Source: Brachionus plicatilis (Eukaryota; Rotifera; Eurotatoria; Ploima; Brachionidae). From it: a stretch of 64,000 nucleotides of DNA. The position numbers were made by a program, and so were the translations under genes. Positions within the stretch are counted from its first letter, which is position 1. Each line of letters starts with the position of its first letter. Below, piece by piece: positions 22,951-36,320 of the stretch. Below the pieces are notes generated by a model. It saw nothing but the letters and a program-made list of their open reading frames with translations. It did no database searches and was not told the origin of the DNA. The DNA lies in the NCBI GenBank assembly GCA_010279815.1, contig QEOQ01000192.1, forward strand, positions 752,239 to 816,238, given 5' to 3'.

Positions 22951-25900
22951 ATGGGTTACCAAGCAACTTCTTGTTTTCCAAGCAAATTTTCATTCAAATA
23001 CGGCTTGTCAGTAATTAACTTAAAATATTTAGTAAATCGTGAAACCTTTGATGCGACAATGGGCGAAAACTACAACATAGATGAAGCTAACTTGAATCGG
23101 CTCAAGACAAACCGAATAAACATAATACAAACACTTGAGGTAAACGATGACTTGATAAGTGAGCTGGTCAAGCAGAAAATAATCGACTACCAGCGGGCCT
23201 CGGAGATCATGTGCGAAAAGGGCCGCCAAAACAAAGCCAAGGGCCTGCTCGACTCGCTGCTGCACACCAAGCGAGAAGAGCTGCGCAAAGACTGGTACAT
23301 TAGATTCCGCGAGGTTCTACTTGACAGAAATTACTCCAATTTGGTAACTTTTCTGGACAATACGATCATTAAAAAGCCCAAATTTGTGGAAAAAATATCC
23401 AGTTTGTCAACAAACAGTGCCCAGGAATTGAAGTCTAGTCAGGTGTTTATGCAGCCCGAGTCCGAGTCGGACTACAGTCCGGCCTCCAAGCCCAACTCCA
23501 ACCTGGTTCGGTCCTTGCTTGTTCGGCCAGAGTACCTTTTCGAGCAGCTGAAGGCGTCAAAAGACTTGGACGACCTGAGCCAGCTTGACATAGAGCTTGA
23601 TGTTTTTTATTTTGTCAAAAATTTGGAAGGCCTGTACCTAATGCTCAATGCCAAGGAGGAACAGTACAAGGACACTTTTTTGCTGGACACAGCTGATTGT
23701 AAAAATGTTCTGAATTTGTCCAGCTCGTTTATGGTGATCAAGTATTTCAGGGCTCTTGGCAAACACTTCAACATCGATCTGCTCAAATTTATGACCGAAT
23801 CTCTGATCGACTATTTCAACCAGGCCAAAGTTATTCGTCTCAGCTACTACGATTGTCTGGACGAGTTGGTGTTCAAGCTTTGCTGGACGTTGGTCAGAAA
23901 TGAGCGCAATGAGTTGGCTGATCAAATGCTGAGTGAATATTTGAATCACTTGGAGTTTTTGGACACTTATGTCAACAAGATAAATGCTGAAAATAATTCA
24001 ATTAGTGCCAAGAATAAAACGCAGCCAATCTATAATTCGAAAGAGTTGGTTTTGACAAGCAAATTCTATGCCTACTCGAACCATATCATAGTCAAGGCGA
24101 ATTTGTTTGATTTTGAAAGCTGCTGGATAATGCTCGACAAGGCCCAGGAAATTCTCAACCTTTGTTTGATAAGTTGGATCTTTTTTGTCTTCTCTTCTTT
24201 GGTATTACTGTTAACAGTCGACTCAAGTTTAAATGAATTTTAAGTGAGGAAAATCGCAGTCATAAAAAAAATTTTAAATTTAATTTAAAATTTTTATTTA
24301 AGAAATTAAATCAGCGAAAAAAATGTTATTTAATCTATTTTCTATTAAAACACATCACTTCACTTCTTGAGCTAAATTTTAGTTTTTTTTATGGTCTTTT
24401 TAAGCAAACTTTATTTGAGATATTATTAAATTAAAAAATAAAAAATATTTTTGTTAGTACTCTAGAAAAGTTTGGAATTAAAATTACAAAAAAAATTGAG
24501 CCTGGTCTAAAGTTTGCTCACCTGATCACAAAATTTACTTTAAAAAAATCTTTAGTAAAAAATGTGAACACATGATCTTAAAATTGACTATTAAAATCTA
24601 CATAGTCAATTTTGTGAACAAAAAAAATTTATTTTTAATTTAAAATTTTTGAGTCAATTTTGAGATCACTTTTATTACATTTTTTTTTATGAAATTTTTT
24701 TCAATTCAAAAATAAATGGACTTTCTGGATACAAAACTCCAATGTTCATCAACATTTTTAGCTGATTTAAAGGTTCGATCTGAAGGAATTCATCTAAATC
24801 CTTTTATTTTTGAAATGAAAATAATTTCATAAAACAAATTTGTATCACTGATACATATTTCATTTGAAATGAAATATGAATAAAAGTGATCTCAAAATTG
24901 ACTCAAAAATTTTAAATAAAAAATAAATTTTTTTTGTTCACAAAATTGACTATGTAGATTTTAATAGTCAATTTTAAGATCATGTGTTCACATTTTTTAC
25001 TAAAGATTTTTTTAAAGTAAATTTTGTGATCAGGTGGTCAAACTTTTGACCAGACCCAAAAAATTTTTTAAAATAAATTTATTTGGAAAGAAAAAGGAAT
25101 TATTTGAGGCTGTAGATAAGTCGAATAAAGCCGATCGAAATTATAGCGAGGAAAAATATCCGTTTTAAAAAAAAAATTGTGAACTTGATTTAGACTTTAA
25201 TTTAATATTTTTGTCTAAGAAATAAAATTTTCGAAAAAAAAGATGCTTAAATTTAAACTACCTATTCTTAGATTTAAAACCCATAGCTTCATTTTTTTTA
25301 AGCAAATTTTATTGAAAATATTATTAAACTAATAGATATTATTTTTTTTAGTTGATATTCTAAAAACTTTAGAATAAATATTCAAAAGAAAAATTTTAAA
25401 AAATTTCTTAATTTTGTTGGGAGGGAAAATTATTTTATTGTTTGAGATTGTAGATAAATTTGTATGTAAACAATTGACCGAAATTTTAGCGATGAAATTT
25501 ACCTGTTCTGTTGCATTTCCGTATAAAAAAATTTTAACCTTTAATTTAAGAAATTAAATTTTCGAAAGAAAGAGTTTTTTATAAAAAGATGGTTGGGTAC
25601 ACTTCCTGAACTAAGATTTATTATTTTTTTTAATTTAAATTAAATTTTATTAAAAAAATATTTTTATAGTTATAGATAACAATTTTTTTGATAATTCTCT
25701 AAAAAAATTTGTGAATTAAAATAAATAAAAATTTAAAAATTATTTTTTGTTGACAGGAATATATAAGGTGGCATAAAGTTGACGGCTAATTTTTCCTTTA
25801 TTTTGTTCTTATTCAAAAAAGAAGCATTTGAAGATAAATCTTTTAGATATAACTGAGGGAGAATAAATTTTAGTTTGGATGCTAAATAGTTTTGATTTAA

Positions 25901-28382
25901 GCGATTTGATTTTTTTATTTCGAAAATATACACATCAAAACACATATTTATTTAATTTCACGAACAATAAAGTAAATTTATTAAAACAAAAAGGCATCAA
26001 CTTAAAAAAAAATTTTTTAATAAAATTGTCCAAAATATTGAAGAAAATTTACGTTCTGAAAAAAATTTGATATTTTTTAGAATTTATCAAAAAAATTCAC
26101 CAAATTTATTCTAAATTTAAATGAGTTTTGATTTTATGACGGCATTTTTACTAAATTAAAGCTACTTCAGACAAAAAAATTAAAAATAAAATAAAAAGTA
26201 ATGAAAGGTGCCATATGTCTGTTAAATTTCAGTAAATTTTTAATTTTTTTTCGAGTTAGTGGTAGTTAGAGTAAAATTATTTCTTAAGCTCAAAATTTTT
26301 AATTTACTTTTCTTTAAAAAAATATGAGACGGCATACAGTGATATCAAATTTTTTCGATTTCATTTTTTAAAAATTTATTTAGATGGCCATCAAGTTGTG
26401 ACTACAATTTTGTATTATGCAGTGGCGAATGCCTATGTAGAAAACGGTGATTATGACAAAAGTTTCGAGTACATAAATAAGTCATTAATGGTTGGGAAGC
26501 CTTAATCTAATACTCTAAAAAAATTTTTACTGTTTATTATTCTTAGACATTATGCTACGATGATGATTTGTTGATTGACATTCTTGGCACGGCATGTATT
26601 TGCTATGCAAACAAATGGATGCTTGACAAAGCTGAATCATTAGCTATTTTGGCAATTCAGGCTTCTAAGTAATTACACTTTATATTTAGTTTTAATACCT
26701 GGATTATTTATTTAAGTACATATTCATTTTAGAGCGATTTGTTTAAGAAAAAGGGAAATTAAAATTTTTATTGAATGAATTAAAGGAAAATTGATTTTTT
26801 TAACACTAGGAATAATTTTATTTTTGAAAATCAAGTTATCTTAAAAACATAACCAAAGAATAAAAAATTTGATTTTAATGAGATTTCTAAATCAAGTAAA
26901 TATCACGTCTCAACTAAAAAAAATTTTCTTGATATTTTCGTGTAACTAAGTTAGTCATTCTAGGAGAATTTCTTATAATTCCAGTAAAATATTGTTTAAT
27001 TTTAATTTTTGTTAAAATTTGGTTAATTTTTTTGACAATTTTATATTTTTCTATTCTATTTACCTTATAAGTTTGTTTCCCCTCGGCTATTTTGCTTCAA
27101 ATAAAAAATTTTGAAAATTTTTAAAATAAGATTTTTAATCAAAAAAACTTTTGAAAAATAATGTTTACCTTAACAATTTAAACGAAAATAAATATGACTA
27201 AATTAATTTTTAAAATAAAAAACAATTTTTTTTTATCAAAATTGATTTTATTTCTTCAAAGGACTATTTATGGGCCGAACAGCTCTCATTTTGTGCGAGC
27301 TCTTTTATTCTACTGTCATTTTGCAATCGAATACATTCAGGATGAATCTACAATTAGGGTTTGTGAGGTAATGGTTGATTAAAAGAATAAAAAATTGCGG
27401 AAAAATTAAATTTTTTAAAAGTATACATTTAATATGGCCAAAAAAGTGTATGCCTGCGAATCCATGCCAGTAGCCGATGCCTACAAATGCCTGTCCAAGG
27501 CCTATGCTTTGAACAAATTTTTCAAAGATGATCTTTACTATGAATACGCTCAAAAATGTTTAAGAATAGCCATGGACTATTTTGCAGCTCCAAGTCCAAG
27601 ATTAATTTCTTACCAAGCTTGTCTAAGTAATTGAACATTCATTTTAAAAGTTCCGTATTAAAAGAATCTTTAAGTATCGGCCTTACAATGGAGAAGTATT
27701 TATGCCGAGGAATTTGAAATAAAAAAAGTTAATTTAAATGACGCCTATAACATGTGTGTCGATTTAATCAAAGTAAATACAAATCTTTATGGAGAAAAAA
27801 ATATGTCAACAGCTAAATTTTATCGACTGTTGGGTTCTTTGATGTACTACATGGAAAGGTAGAACATTCTAAAGTTTTTGATTGAATTTAAAATTTTTAA
27901 AAGAGATGAAGATTCCGAAAGAATTCATAAGAAATCACTGGAAATTTTAGATCAGCTAATTCCTAAATTAAATTTGCATTATCTTTTATCATTGAGCACC
28001 TTGGGCGTTTTTTACAAGATGATAGGAAGTTTGAATGAATCTATAGCAGTTCTCTTGGAAGTTACCAATAACCTTAGTAAATGGAAATTAGAAAATGAAC
28101 TTAAAAAATACTCTTTGTTCTTATTTAGATTTGGACAAAATTCAACATTTGATCCCTTACTGTAGATGGATACCAGCTATTTATTTAAATTTGAGTGAAT
28201 GCTACAAACTGAAGTCGTCTGAAGAATTGGCAAAATACTATCAAAAACAGGCGGATAATATAAGATTATCGAACAATAATAAAAACCAAAATGCACGCTA
28301 TGACATTATGAGTGTCGAGCTAAATCGCTTGCCTCCGTCCGATTTGAGCAAATATATCAAGGAGATAATGGAGTCAAATTAG
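22951..28382 (+). CDS. CARD domain fused to an APPBP2-like TPR protein
   Basis: Exons 22951-24172, 26384-26490, 26547-26668, 27262-27367, 27422-27626, 27675-27858, 27904-28076 and 28129-28382 give 790 residues. The second ATG (23059, GACAATGGG context) may be the true start. Residues about 50-138 form a CARD: RLKTNRINIIQTL, DDLISELVKQKIIDYQRASEI, KAKGLLDSLL, WYIRFREVLLDRNYSNLVTFL matches the six-helix pattern of Apaf-1 and similar adaptors. From about residue 190 the protein follows human APPBP2 throughout, for example LSQLDIELDVFYFVKNLEGL, KAQEILNLC, ENGDYDKSFEYINKSL, YGPNSSHFVRALLFY and YGEKNMSTAKFYRLLGSL; most of this is TPR-like. APPBP2 is a cullin-2 ligase substrate receptor. Human APPBP2 has no CARD. 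The first exon is much richer in G+C than its surroundings. Confidence 0.85.
24498..25057. mobile_element. Foldback MITE in the CARD-APPBP2 intron (560 bp)
   Basis: The left end GAGCCTGGTCTAAAGTTTG and right end CAAACTTTTGACCAGACCC start long inverted arms of about 200 bp, including CACCTGATCACAAAATTTAC and its reverse complement. The flanking sequence is AAAAAATT on both sides, consistent with an 8-bp duplication but low in complexity. It is probably a non-autonomous hAT-type element. It lies in the 2.2-kb first intron (24173-26383) of the CARD gene. Confidence 0.75.
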
Positions 28383-29004
28383 TTTGTAATTGAGTTTCAA
28401 AAAGCTTAAAGCATAATGTTTCCTGATCTGGTCTAATTAACTGTTTATATTTTTTTTTTTTCATTTTGTTTTGTAATTTTTAATATATTCAAATAATAAA
28501 AACACTACTCTTTTTTACTAAAAATTCAAATTTTTTAGCAAGATTCGAGGCTGATGCTTTTTTTACGTTTCTAAAAAACCACTGTCACTGTTTCTAAAAG
28601 ATTAATAAGGGGTGATGCATAAGTAAATGAACAAAAGTTAAATGGACAAATGATCAGGTGATCCTCTATATTAATATTTATAAACTACTAAACATTAGCT
28701 ATTAAATTATTTATTTATTTATTTATTATGATTTTATTTATTTATTTGTTTTCTGTTCGAGCATACGCTCCTTCAGATAAAAAAAAATAATATAAAATAA
28801 GATAAAATAAAATAATTAAAAGAGTTTAAAAAATTTTTAATTTAAAGTAAGTTATTTTTCATTTATGAATGAAAGGATGAGATACAAAAATAATAATTAA
28901 AGAGGTGTTTAATTTATAAAAAAATAGAGTTGGGAGAAAAAAAAAACAAAAAAAACAAAAAATATAGATAAGATCTTAAGAGTCAGAAAATTTTTGTATA
29001 ATTA
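28383..29004. repeat. Spacer with TTTA microsatellite and LINE-type 3' tail motif
   Basis: Contains a TTTA-rich tract at about 28705-28755. On the minus strand it is preceded by CTGAAGGAGCGTATGCTCGAA, a short hairpin (GAGC GTAT GCTC). The same motif and an AT-rich tail occur near 36170 and 56690, so it is probably the 3' end of a LINE or SINE family. Confidence 0.5.
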
Positions 29005-29115
29005 CCGTATTCCTTCGTTCGATCTGATCTTAGCAGCCTCAGAATCCCAAACACAACTTTGACGCAGGCAATAAACACCATCTCGCCCATCTTAAAACAT
29101 TCTTAACTTACACCG
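29005..29115. repeat. Solo end of a TA-flanked MITE family
   Basis: Begins after TA with CCGTATTCCTTCGTTCGA and continues with GCAGCCTCAGAA and CACCATCTC. It matches the terminal inverted repeats of the complete element at 37355-37959. The opposite end was not found here. Confidence 0.55.
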
Positions 29116-29529
29116 CATGTTTTTTCAAAAGTAATAATAATTAAAATAATAACTCTAATTTATGGAAAAATAGGAAAATTTATTTGATTAATTTGTAAAA
29201 CTGGAAAAAAATTGACATTTGGATCTCGGAACTTCGAGTCATCAAGATTAGCACAATTTATTATTTTAAAATACTTTAAGAATTTTTTAGTCAAAATATT
29301 CATTTTGAAAAAAAAATTAAATAAAAGTCTTGACTTATATTTTTTTTGAATGACGTGGAGTTTATTTTGGGACTTATAAGCAACTCTGGACCTGGTATTA
29401 GATGAAATAATATGTAAGGGCTAAAGAATATTAAAATGAAGAAATGGCGATTAAAATGATTTTGGAATTTCAAGGAAAAGCTAACACCGGAAAATGTCAA
29501 TCATAAATAAATCATCTTGAAAAGATAAG

Positions 29530-29786
29530 ATCAGACTTGCACAAAAGTCAAAAAAAAAGTCATTTAAAGTCTTTTCAAAGTCAAGTTACTGACTTGACTT
29601 TTAGAAATTTCAAATCAAGTCTTTTGACTAGTAATTTTTTTTTTAAAAAAAGTCTTTTGACTTGACTTTTTTTTTAAAAATAAGTCATTTCAAAGACTTT
29701 GAAATAAAAATGGCCGCCTTAAAACTAGATGGCAAAAGACTTATTTTTAAAAAATAATTTGACTTTATGACTTTTAAACAACTCTA
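29530..29786. repeat. AAGTC-rich dispersed element, copy 2
   Basis: Dense AAGTC / GACTT words in both orientations, ending GACTTTTAAACAACTCTAG like the copy at 12318. A further short relative lies at about 29341-29385. Confidence 0.6.
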
Positions 29787-29988
29787 GATTAGATTTTTAG
29801 TTTCAATTTATCAGTAAATATAAATCAAGGTGACAATTAAGTTCACTCATAAATAAACTCTACTTAGAAAAAATTTATTTTCAAAATAAAATAAAACTAT
29901 TTCGACAAAAAAAATTATTTTTAATGAATATTAAAAATTGATTTTAACGAATTAATTCGGCAGAATTTACACAATAATACACAAGTGA

Positions 29989-32900
29989 CTAGCTCGAACT
30001 TCTTTTTTTGTTTTTTTTTCTTGATGACTCGTGACGCTTTCGTGAAGAAGACTTTTCGTGTCTAGATTTGTGTCTTTTGTGCTTTTTTCTCTCTTTGGGT
30101 CTTTTTTTTTCGTGCTTTTTCTCATTTTCTCGTCCATTTTCAGAATTGTCACTAGCAGACAAATCCGAGTCATCGCTCTCGGATGTGGCATCCTCAGACT
30201 TTTTACGGTCTTTACGGTGCGACTTATGACTTCGCTTATTATTTTTTATTTCATCTTCTTCATTTTTCTAAAAAAAAGTTAAAACAATGAAATTCGATAT
30301 TTTTTTAAAATTTCAATCAACTACTTTTTTCAGCATGGCATCAATTTTAAATTTATAATATCTATAAAATTTGTGATCAGAATTCAAAAAGTCGAATCTG
30401 GAATCATTTTTTTTGCGTAAATTTTCCTCAAATTCGGGACCATTGCGGAAAACATATTCTACCAATTTATCTATCATTATTTTCTGATTGCCACTGGGTT
30501 CTTCCATATATTCTTCATCTTTTTCTGCGCCGATCGTCTCACTTGGATTTGGATTTTCATCTTGAACATTTCTAAAATATTTTTTATGCTTAATAATAAA
30601 ATTTTATTTAAATTTTAAAGTTACTCCAAAGGCTGTTGATCTTTGGTCATTGAGTTGACAGAAGGGGTCCGATTTAGAACATTGCTGAGCAATGGGTGCA
30701 AGTAATTGTCTTCGTCACTTTCGGTTTCGGATTCAAGCATGGGCTCGGGACTTGGCTTGTTTTCAGCCTTTTGCTGCAGATAGAATACTGGGTCTATTTT
30801 ATTGTTTTGAATTAAAGCGATCACATGTTTGTAATATGGGTGCAATTGATCACCGTGCAGCAAAAAGTTAAATTGAGAATTGCCAGATTGCTTTGTTTTT
30901 AGCAAAATTTCGGCTTGGAGACCCTGTTTGGCCACAAAATTTGCTGTTTTCACTATCAATTGGTTTGATTTGACTGTTTCTGGCTTAAAAATAAATTTTC
31001 CGGTAAGTTATTTTGAAAAAAATATTAATTTAAATTAAAAAAAAATTTTTTGTTGAAATTAATAAAAAATTATTCAAATTTTTCTTTATTTTATGCATTT
31101 TTCTTGTTAAAACTTTCATTTTTTTTATAAAGATAATAAGTGGTCATTTAAAATATGAATGGTTAAAGAATTTTTTTAAAATAAATCCAAAAAATCGTCA
31201 AGTTCATTTCAATTAAAATATCTTTTTTATTTATCTAATTTACTTTAATGTAATGTTAAATTTCTTTTTTTCTATAAATTCGTAAAAATTATTTCCTAGC
31301 TTATTTGAATTGTTGCATTGTAAAAGGCGATTAATTATTGTTTAACTAAAATAACTAAAAAAAAAAAAAATTTTTCCTAAATTTGCATAACTGATATTAT
31401 TCTTATTAATTTTTCTTAATCGTTTTAAAATTATAAATTAAACATAATTATACTTAAATTAACTAAAAATCAGCAGATAGAGAAGGATGTTTTGTACAAT
31501 TTTTTGTAGATTTTTTTTTGAATTAGAACAAAATTTGGATAATTAAGAATATTATGGTATGAATTTTGATAAAAAATGTGAGTTCTGTAATCTGGTTTCT
31601 AATTAAGGTCTCAATAATTCCTTGCTTATTATAATTTGGTTCAAATAGAGGCAAAGGATAAATAAAAAATTTTTAAAAAGTTAAATAAAAAATTATTTTT
31701 TTTTAAATTTAATTAAATATTGAAAAAACTAACATCAAACTTGATTTTTAAAATAAATTCACATTTTTAAATTAAAGTTCACGAAATTCAAAAATTTAGT
31801 GCTATCTGAATTTCACATTTTTGACTCAAAATTCGTAATCTACGCCCTCGAAAACCCCAAAAAAAAATTTTTTTGAAGGGTGCAAAAAAAAAATTTTTTA
31901 CACCCAGGGTTCCAAAGATAGCAAACCCTTTAAAAAGTTGTTGTTCTTTAAGACTCAAAATCTCAAAGATAAAACTTAAATATACTAAAAAAGTATATAT
32001 ATTCTGAAAGAGCATAAAATTCTCTACATGCTAATGTAATTTAGAAAAAAAAAAGGGTGTGCCGGTTTTTGCTGGCTAAAGAAAGGAAAAAAATGTGTTT
32101 TTTCTGGTTTAAATCGTATCTTCTCCGAGGGATCAATTAAGACCCGATTTTTTTTTTTTTTTAAATCTAAACAAAATTCTGAACGAATCTATGGTTTTAC
32201 TTTTTTATTTTATTGCTTTATTTTTCTTAAAAAATCTCTTTAAATCATGTGATTTTTAACAAATTTGAATTCTTTTATTAGAATTTTTAGATTAAACTAA
32301 AGAATTCGATATTTTTAGGTGCTCAACTACTTTTTTTTTCGATTTTCCTGAAAAATATGCTTTTAGGACTTGACCGTATGTCGCACCATTATTTTCTTAA
32401 AGAACAACAACTTTTTAAAGGGTTTGCTATTTTTGGAACCTTGGGTGTAAAAAATTTTTTTTTTGCCCCCTTCAAAAAAATTTTTTTTTGGGGTTTTCGA
32501 GGGCGCAGATAACGAATTTTGAGACAAAAATGTGAAATTCAGATAGCACTAAAGTTTTGAATTTCGTGAACTTTACTGAACTTGATAAATTTTCTGACAA
32601 AAACTTACACATATCATATCAGGAGGCAATTTTAAATTTTCATCTGGATTGAACAATTTTTCATTTTGGTTGACTGGCTGTTGGTTTGACTCTGGAATTT
32701 GCTCGGCATTATCAGTTTGGTACACATATCCAATTGCAGCTCCGCGTTTGCCACTCGTGTCGCACTGATCTACCGGAATAACAAAAATTTAACTATTAAA
32801 ACTAATGCTCAACCAAATAGTTATTTGAGAGTCTAAGGATATAAAAGTATAACATTCACCCATCACTGAAATGGTTACTTTAGAAAAACATATGGCATCG

Positions 32901-33520
32901 TCTTTGAATTCACTGATCTAAAGTATTAAATAGCGTAATTTCTAGTAAAAATGTTAAAAAGACTTTTTTATTTTTTTTAAAAAAATTTATTTTAAAAGAA
33001 TATGTAGCGATGACATACCTGGCTCAGTCTGGTTCTCTTCTTCGGCTAGGTCAAGATAGCGCTCGAAATCACACAGCGCTTCGGTCTCATTTTGCTCGTG
33101 ACTCAGCGCAGCATTGCGCACAGAGTTGGGGATCAAGTCAGCATCGTGGGCACTCAGGTCATACAAAAAAAGTCTGCAGTCATATCTTTATTTTATAATT
33201 TTAATTAAAAAAAAAATTAAAAAATTTTTTTTTTTTTTTTACTTGTCAATTAACAAACTTTGATCGCCATTCCAAGGGATCAAGTATTCTTTTGATTCGA
33301 CCTTAAGTGCGGTAAAATCATCGCGGTAAATGTTAGAGGAATAGCCACGGATGTTCAAATCGTCGAATGTTTTGGCAACGCTGGGATCGTCGATTTTGTT
33401 GGGTGGATTTTTTGTTCTGTAATTGGTGTGCTTGAGTATGGATTTGGGCTTTCTGGCCTGGTTTTGGGACGGAGCAAACAAGTTTATGTGACCGCTGGAG
33501 TAGTCGTCGTCGTATTTCAT
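29989..33520 (-). CDS. SFSWAP: SFSWAP (suppressor-of-white-apricot) splicing regulator
   Basis: Exons (minus) 33520-33243, 33173-33019, 32769-32609, 30983-30625, 30571-30325 and 30267-29989 give 492 residues (human about 950). Domains in order: the N-terminal SWAP block (GYSSNIYRDD, EYLIPWNGDQSLLIDK, YDLSAHDAD, EALCDFERYL), matching human LIPWMGDHKILIDR and EALCDEERYL; SURP1 (VKTANFVAKQGLQAEILLKT, NSQFNFLLHGD, HPYYKH); the NYLHPLL block; SURP2 (IDKLVEYVFRNGPEFEENL, RFDFLN, YRYYKFKID); and a C-terminal Lys/Arg/Ser-rich tail (HEKSSSRKRHESSRKK). It acts in the nucleus on alternative splicing. The long region between the SURPs in vertebrates is nearly absent. Other introns are short, but one of 1625 nt (30984-32608) carries a large foldback element. 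Confidence 0.92.
31773..32575. mobile_element. Foldback element in the SFSWAP intron (about 800 bp)
   Basis: The left end TAAAGTTCACGAAATTC (31773) and right end GAATTTCGTGAACTTTA (ending 32575) start inverted arms of about 200 bp. The arms include CGCCCTCGAAAACCCC-type sequence and a TTAAAGAACAACAAC / GTTGTTGTTCTTTAA pair. Target duplications are not clear. The right end is only 33 nt from the splice donor at 32608. Confidence 0.75.
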
Positions 33521-36320
33521 TATTTTACTTAGTGTTCTAAAATAAAACAGCTTTAAGAATATTTAAGGTCCAAATTACAAGACTAGATTAATAATACTTG
33601 GTAAATAATTTTTATTTTGGTCAAGACATATTTTTTGTCTTTTGAAATTCAATTAATTTTTAATTTGGGAAAAAATTGAAAAATTTACTTTTCAAATTTA
33701 TTTTTAAGTAATTTTACTTTTATTTTAAAAATTTAATATTTTTCATCTGTAAAAAGGAGTTCTTCTACCAACTTCCCAGAACAAAACCAAAGGTATTTTT
33801 GGAAAGCTGGTGAAATTCTCAACAGGAAAATGGTTGTTAATTGGGGGTCAGAAATGTCATGATTTTTAAATATGTAATATATTCAATTTTCATAATAGAA
33901 AAATAATTAAAATTCATAATATTTCAGAATATTTCTAGCTTACAGACATTTTTAAACTTTTTAAGAATAATTTTGCTGTGTTGAAAAAAGTTGGGTTCAG
34001 GAAATTTTCAAATTTTCAAGGGTCATTGTTTTACTAGGACTTATTCTTCAAACTTTTGAAAATATGCCAGAATTTATTTTAATAAATATTTGACAAATAA
34101 AAAATTTATTTGATTTTTTTTGAAATTGTAAACGTCTATGGAATTTTATAAGGCAAAAACATAAAAAGCCACCTAAATTTTAAAATGAACACTAATTCTT
34201 AATAACAATTTCAATTATTTAAGAAAAATATTTTTTTTAAAATAGAACTCTATCAAGTTATTTAATTATTTTTTTTTCAAAGTTTTCCTCAAAATTATAA
34301 ATTTGAAAGATTCAAAGAAAAAAAGAAAATAAAATTCTGAGTTAATGTGCATTTTTAGGGAAACAATTTTTTTTGTTAATTTTTTTTTCATTATTTTTTC
34401 TATAAAATTTGTCTTTTTATTAAAATTTCTACCGCCCTTCCGTTCAGTCCTGTATGCGGCTCAGACCCGTTCGATCCATCCGACCTACATGTTCGATCTA
34501 TCCAACCTAGAGAATAGAAGAAATATATTTTTACATCACTATTTTAAGAATAAAAATAAATTTTAGTAGTTTTAGATTTTTTTAAATTTTTTGGCACAAG
34601 TCAGTTGATTAATTTTACTATCAAAGTTTTAAATTTTTGGATTCCCCATAATACCTCTTTATTATTAAAAATTTAAGAAACTAACAATTGACAGAAATAA
34701 TCATAAATTGCTCCTGATAAAAATTTAATATAAAATATGAAGACTAATAAACATATGATCATTTAATCAAAAGTTAAATCATTAAATTTTTTTTAAATCA
34801 TAAAGAGAAATGTATCGGTATTTTTTTTCTTCTTATTTTTTTTTTGGAAATTTTTAATTCAATTTTTACACAAATTAAAATACTATCATTTCCAAAATTT
34901 TTTAAGCGTTTAATATCCTTGGCTAAATTACTTTTTTGAAAAAAATAATAAAAGAAAATTGGAAAATTTCAAAAATTGCTTTGTATTACTTCGAGGAATT
35001 TGTGTCAATTTAATAACCATATTTGACAATTATGTACATTTTGTTTATTTGCGTAAATAATGATATTAAAAATTGATTGGGAGAAAAAATTCAAATCAAC
35101 CCCTGGTACTGGTATAAATTTTTAAATTTATTTAAACAAATTGTTCAGACTGATAAATAATTGATTAAAAAAAATGCCTTGTTTTTTTGGGGATGTTAAA
35201 TCTTGCTTTATGAGATGACAAAAACAACTAAACATAATGACAAATTTAATCAAATTTCTCTAAAAAAAAATAATTGACTAACAATTTTATTTGTTGCACT
35301 GACTATTAAATAATTTGGACTGATAATATAAATCCTATTTTATCAACTAAGTTAACTAATTTGGGTGACAAAAATATTTATCTAAATGAAAAAGAGTGTT
35401 CATTGTCTGACAAAAAATAAAACTTAATTTAAAATTAAAGAAAAAATGACTTATTTGTTGTTTGTTTTTTAACACTTGATTTCCTTTTTCTCCTTTATTT
35501 TCACAGAAAATCCGAGTCAGCTTACTTAACAATTATTTGTGCTTCGTGAGATTTCCTTTCCTGTCAAAAATGTAGAATATAACCCTGTTTTATTTATTTT
35601 ATTTTAATATTGTTAATAAATATTCAAAATAAACGACTGATTAATAAGTCTTTAGGGAAACTTCAAGTAATGTATTTTCATCATGTTCAAATGTTATCAT
35701 CATTTATATGGCTATTTACATTTACCTTAAATAGTCAAAAAAAGATATAATCAATAGACCAACGGATTAAGTAATATATATTAAAGTATTTTTGTAAATA
35801 CTTGATTAATTGGATTTTGCCCAATTTTTAGAATCGCTCAAAATAATAATTAGTCTCTTTGGTTGTGCTTTGAAGATAATTCGTTAGTTAAGGAAAATGA
35901 AAAAAAATATCATCAGGATATCTATATCTTACCTAGCTTCCAATAATGTCATTCTCTACCTTTTCGATTGAAATTTAAAATTTTGATCATTTTTGGTTAG
36001 ATTTATCACCCTGAAAATTGTTAGCCAATTAGTTTATTTGTCATTTGATTAATTAAACATGGTGCACCTGTAATAGCTTTTTCAATTTTCTTTTATATAA
36101 TTGTTCACCTTTTTTACTTTTATTTTATTTTTTCTCGATTTTTTGATTTGATTTTATTAATCTGAAGGAGCTTTAGCTTGACACAGATAAAACAAATAAA
36201 TGATAGCAATAATTATTTTTTGTCAGCCCATTGAATCATGACCCAAAAAAATTGTTCAAATTTAATATTCCAAAAAATTGATTTTGTTTGAAAATCTTGT
36301 AATCCATTAAATCTAATACT
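33521..36320. other. Intergenic, nothing recognised
   Basis: About 2.8 kb of AT-rich sequence. The left end should contain the SFSWAP promoter. At 36166-36185 lies another CTGAAGGAGC motif (CTGAAGGAGCTTTAGCTTGA) followed by an A-rich tail. No coding potential stood out. Confidence 0.4.

Noticed and set aside
33010..33198. Plus-strand His/Ser-rich open frame
   Set aside because: Antisense to the second SFSWAP exon.
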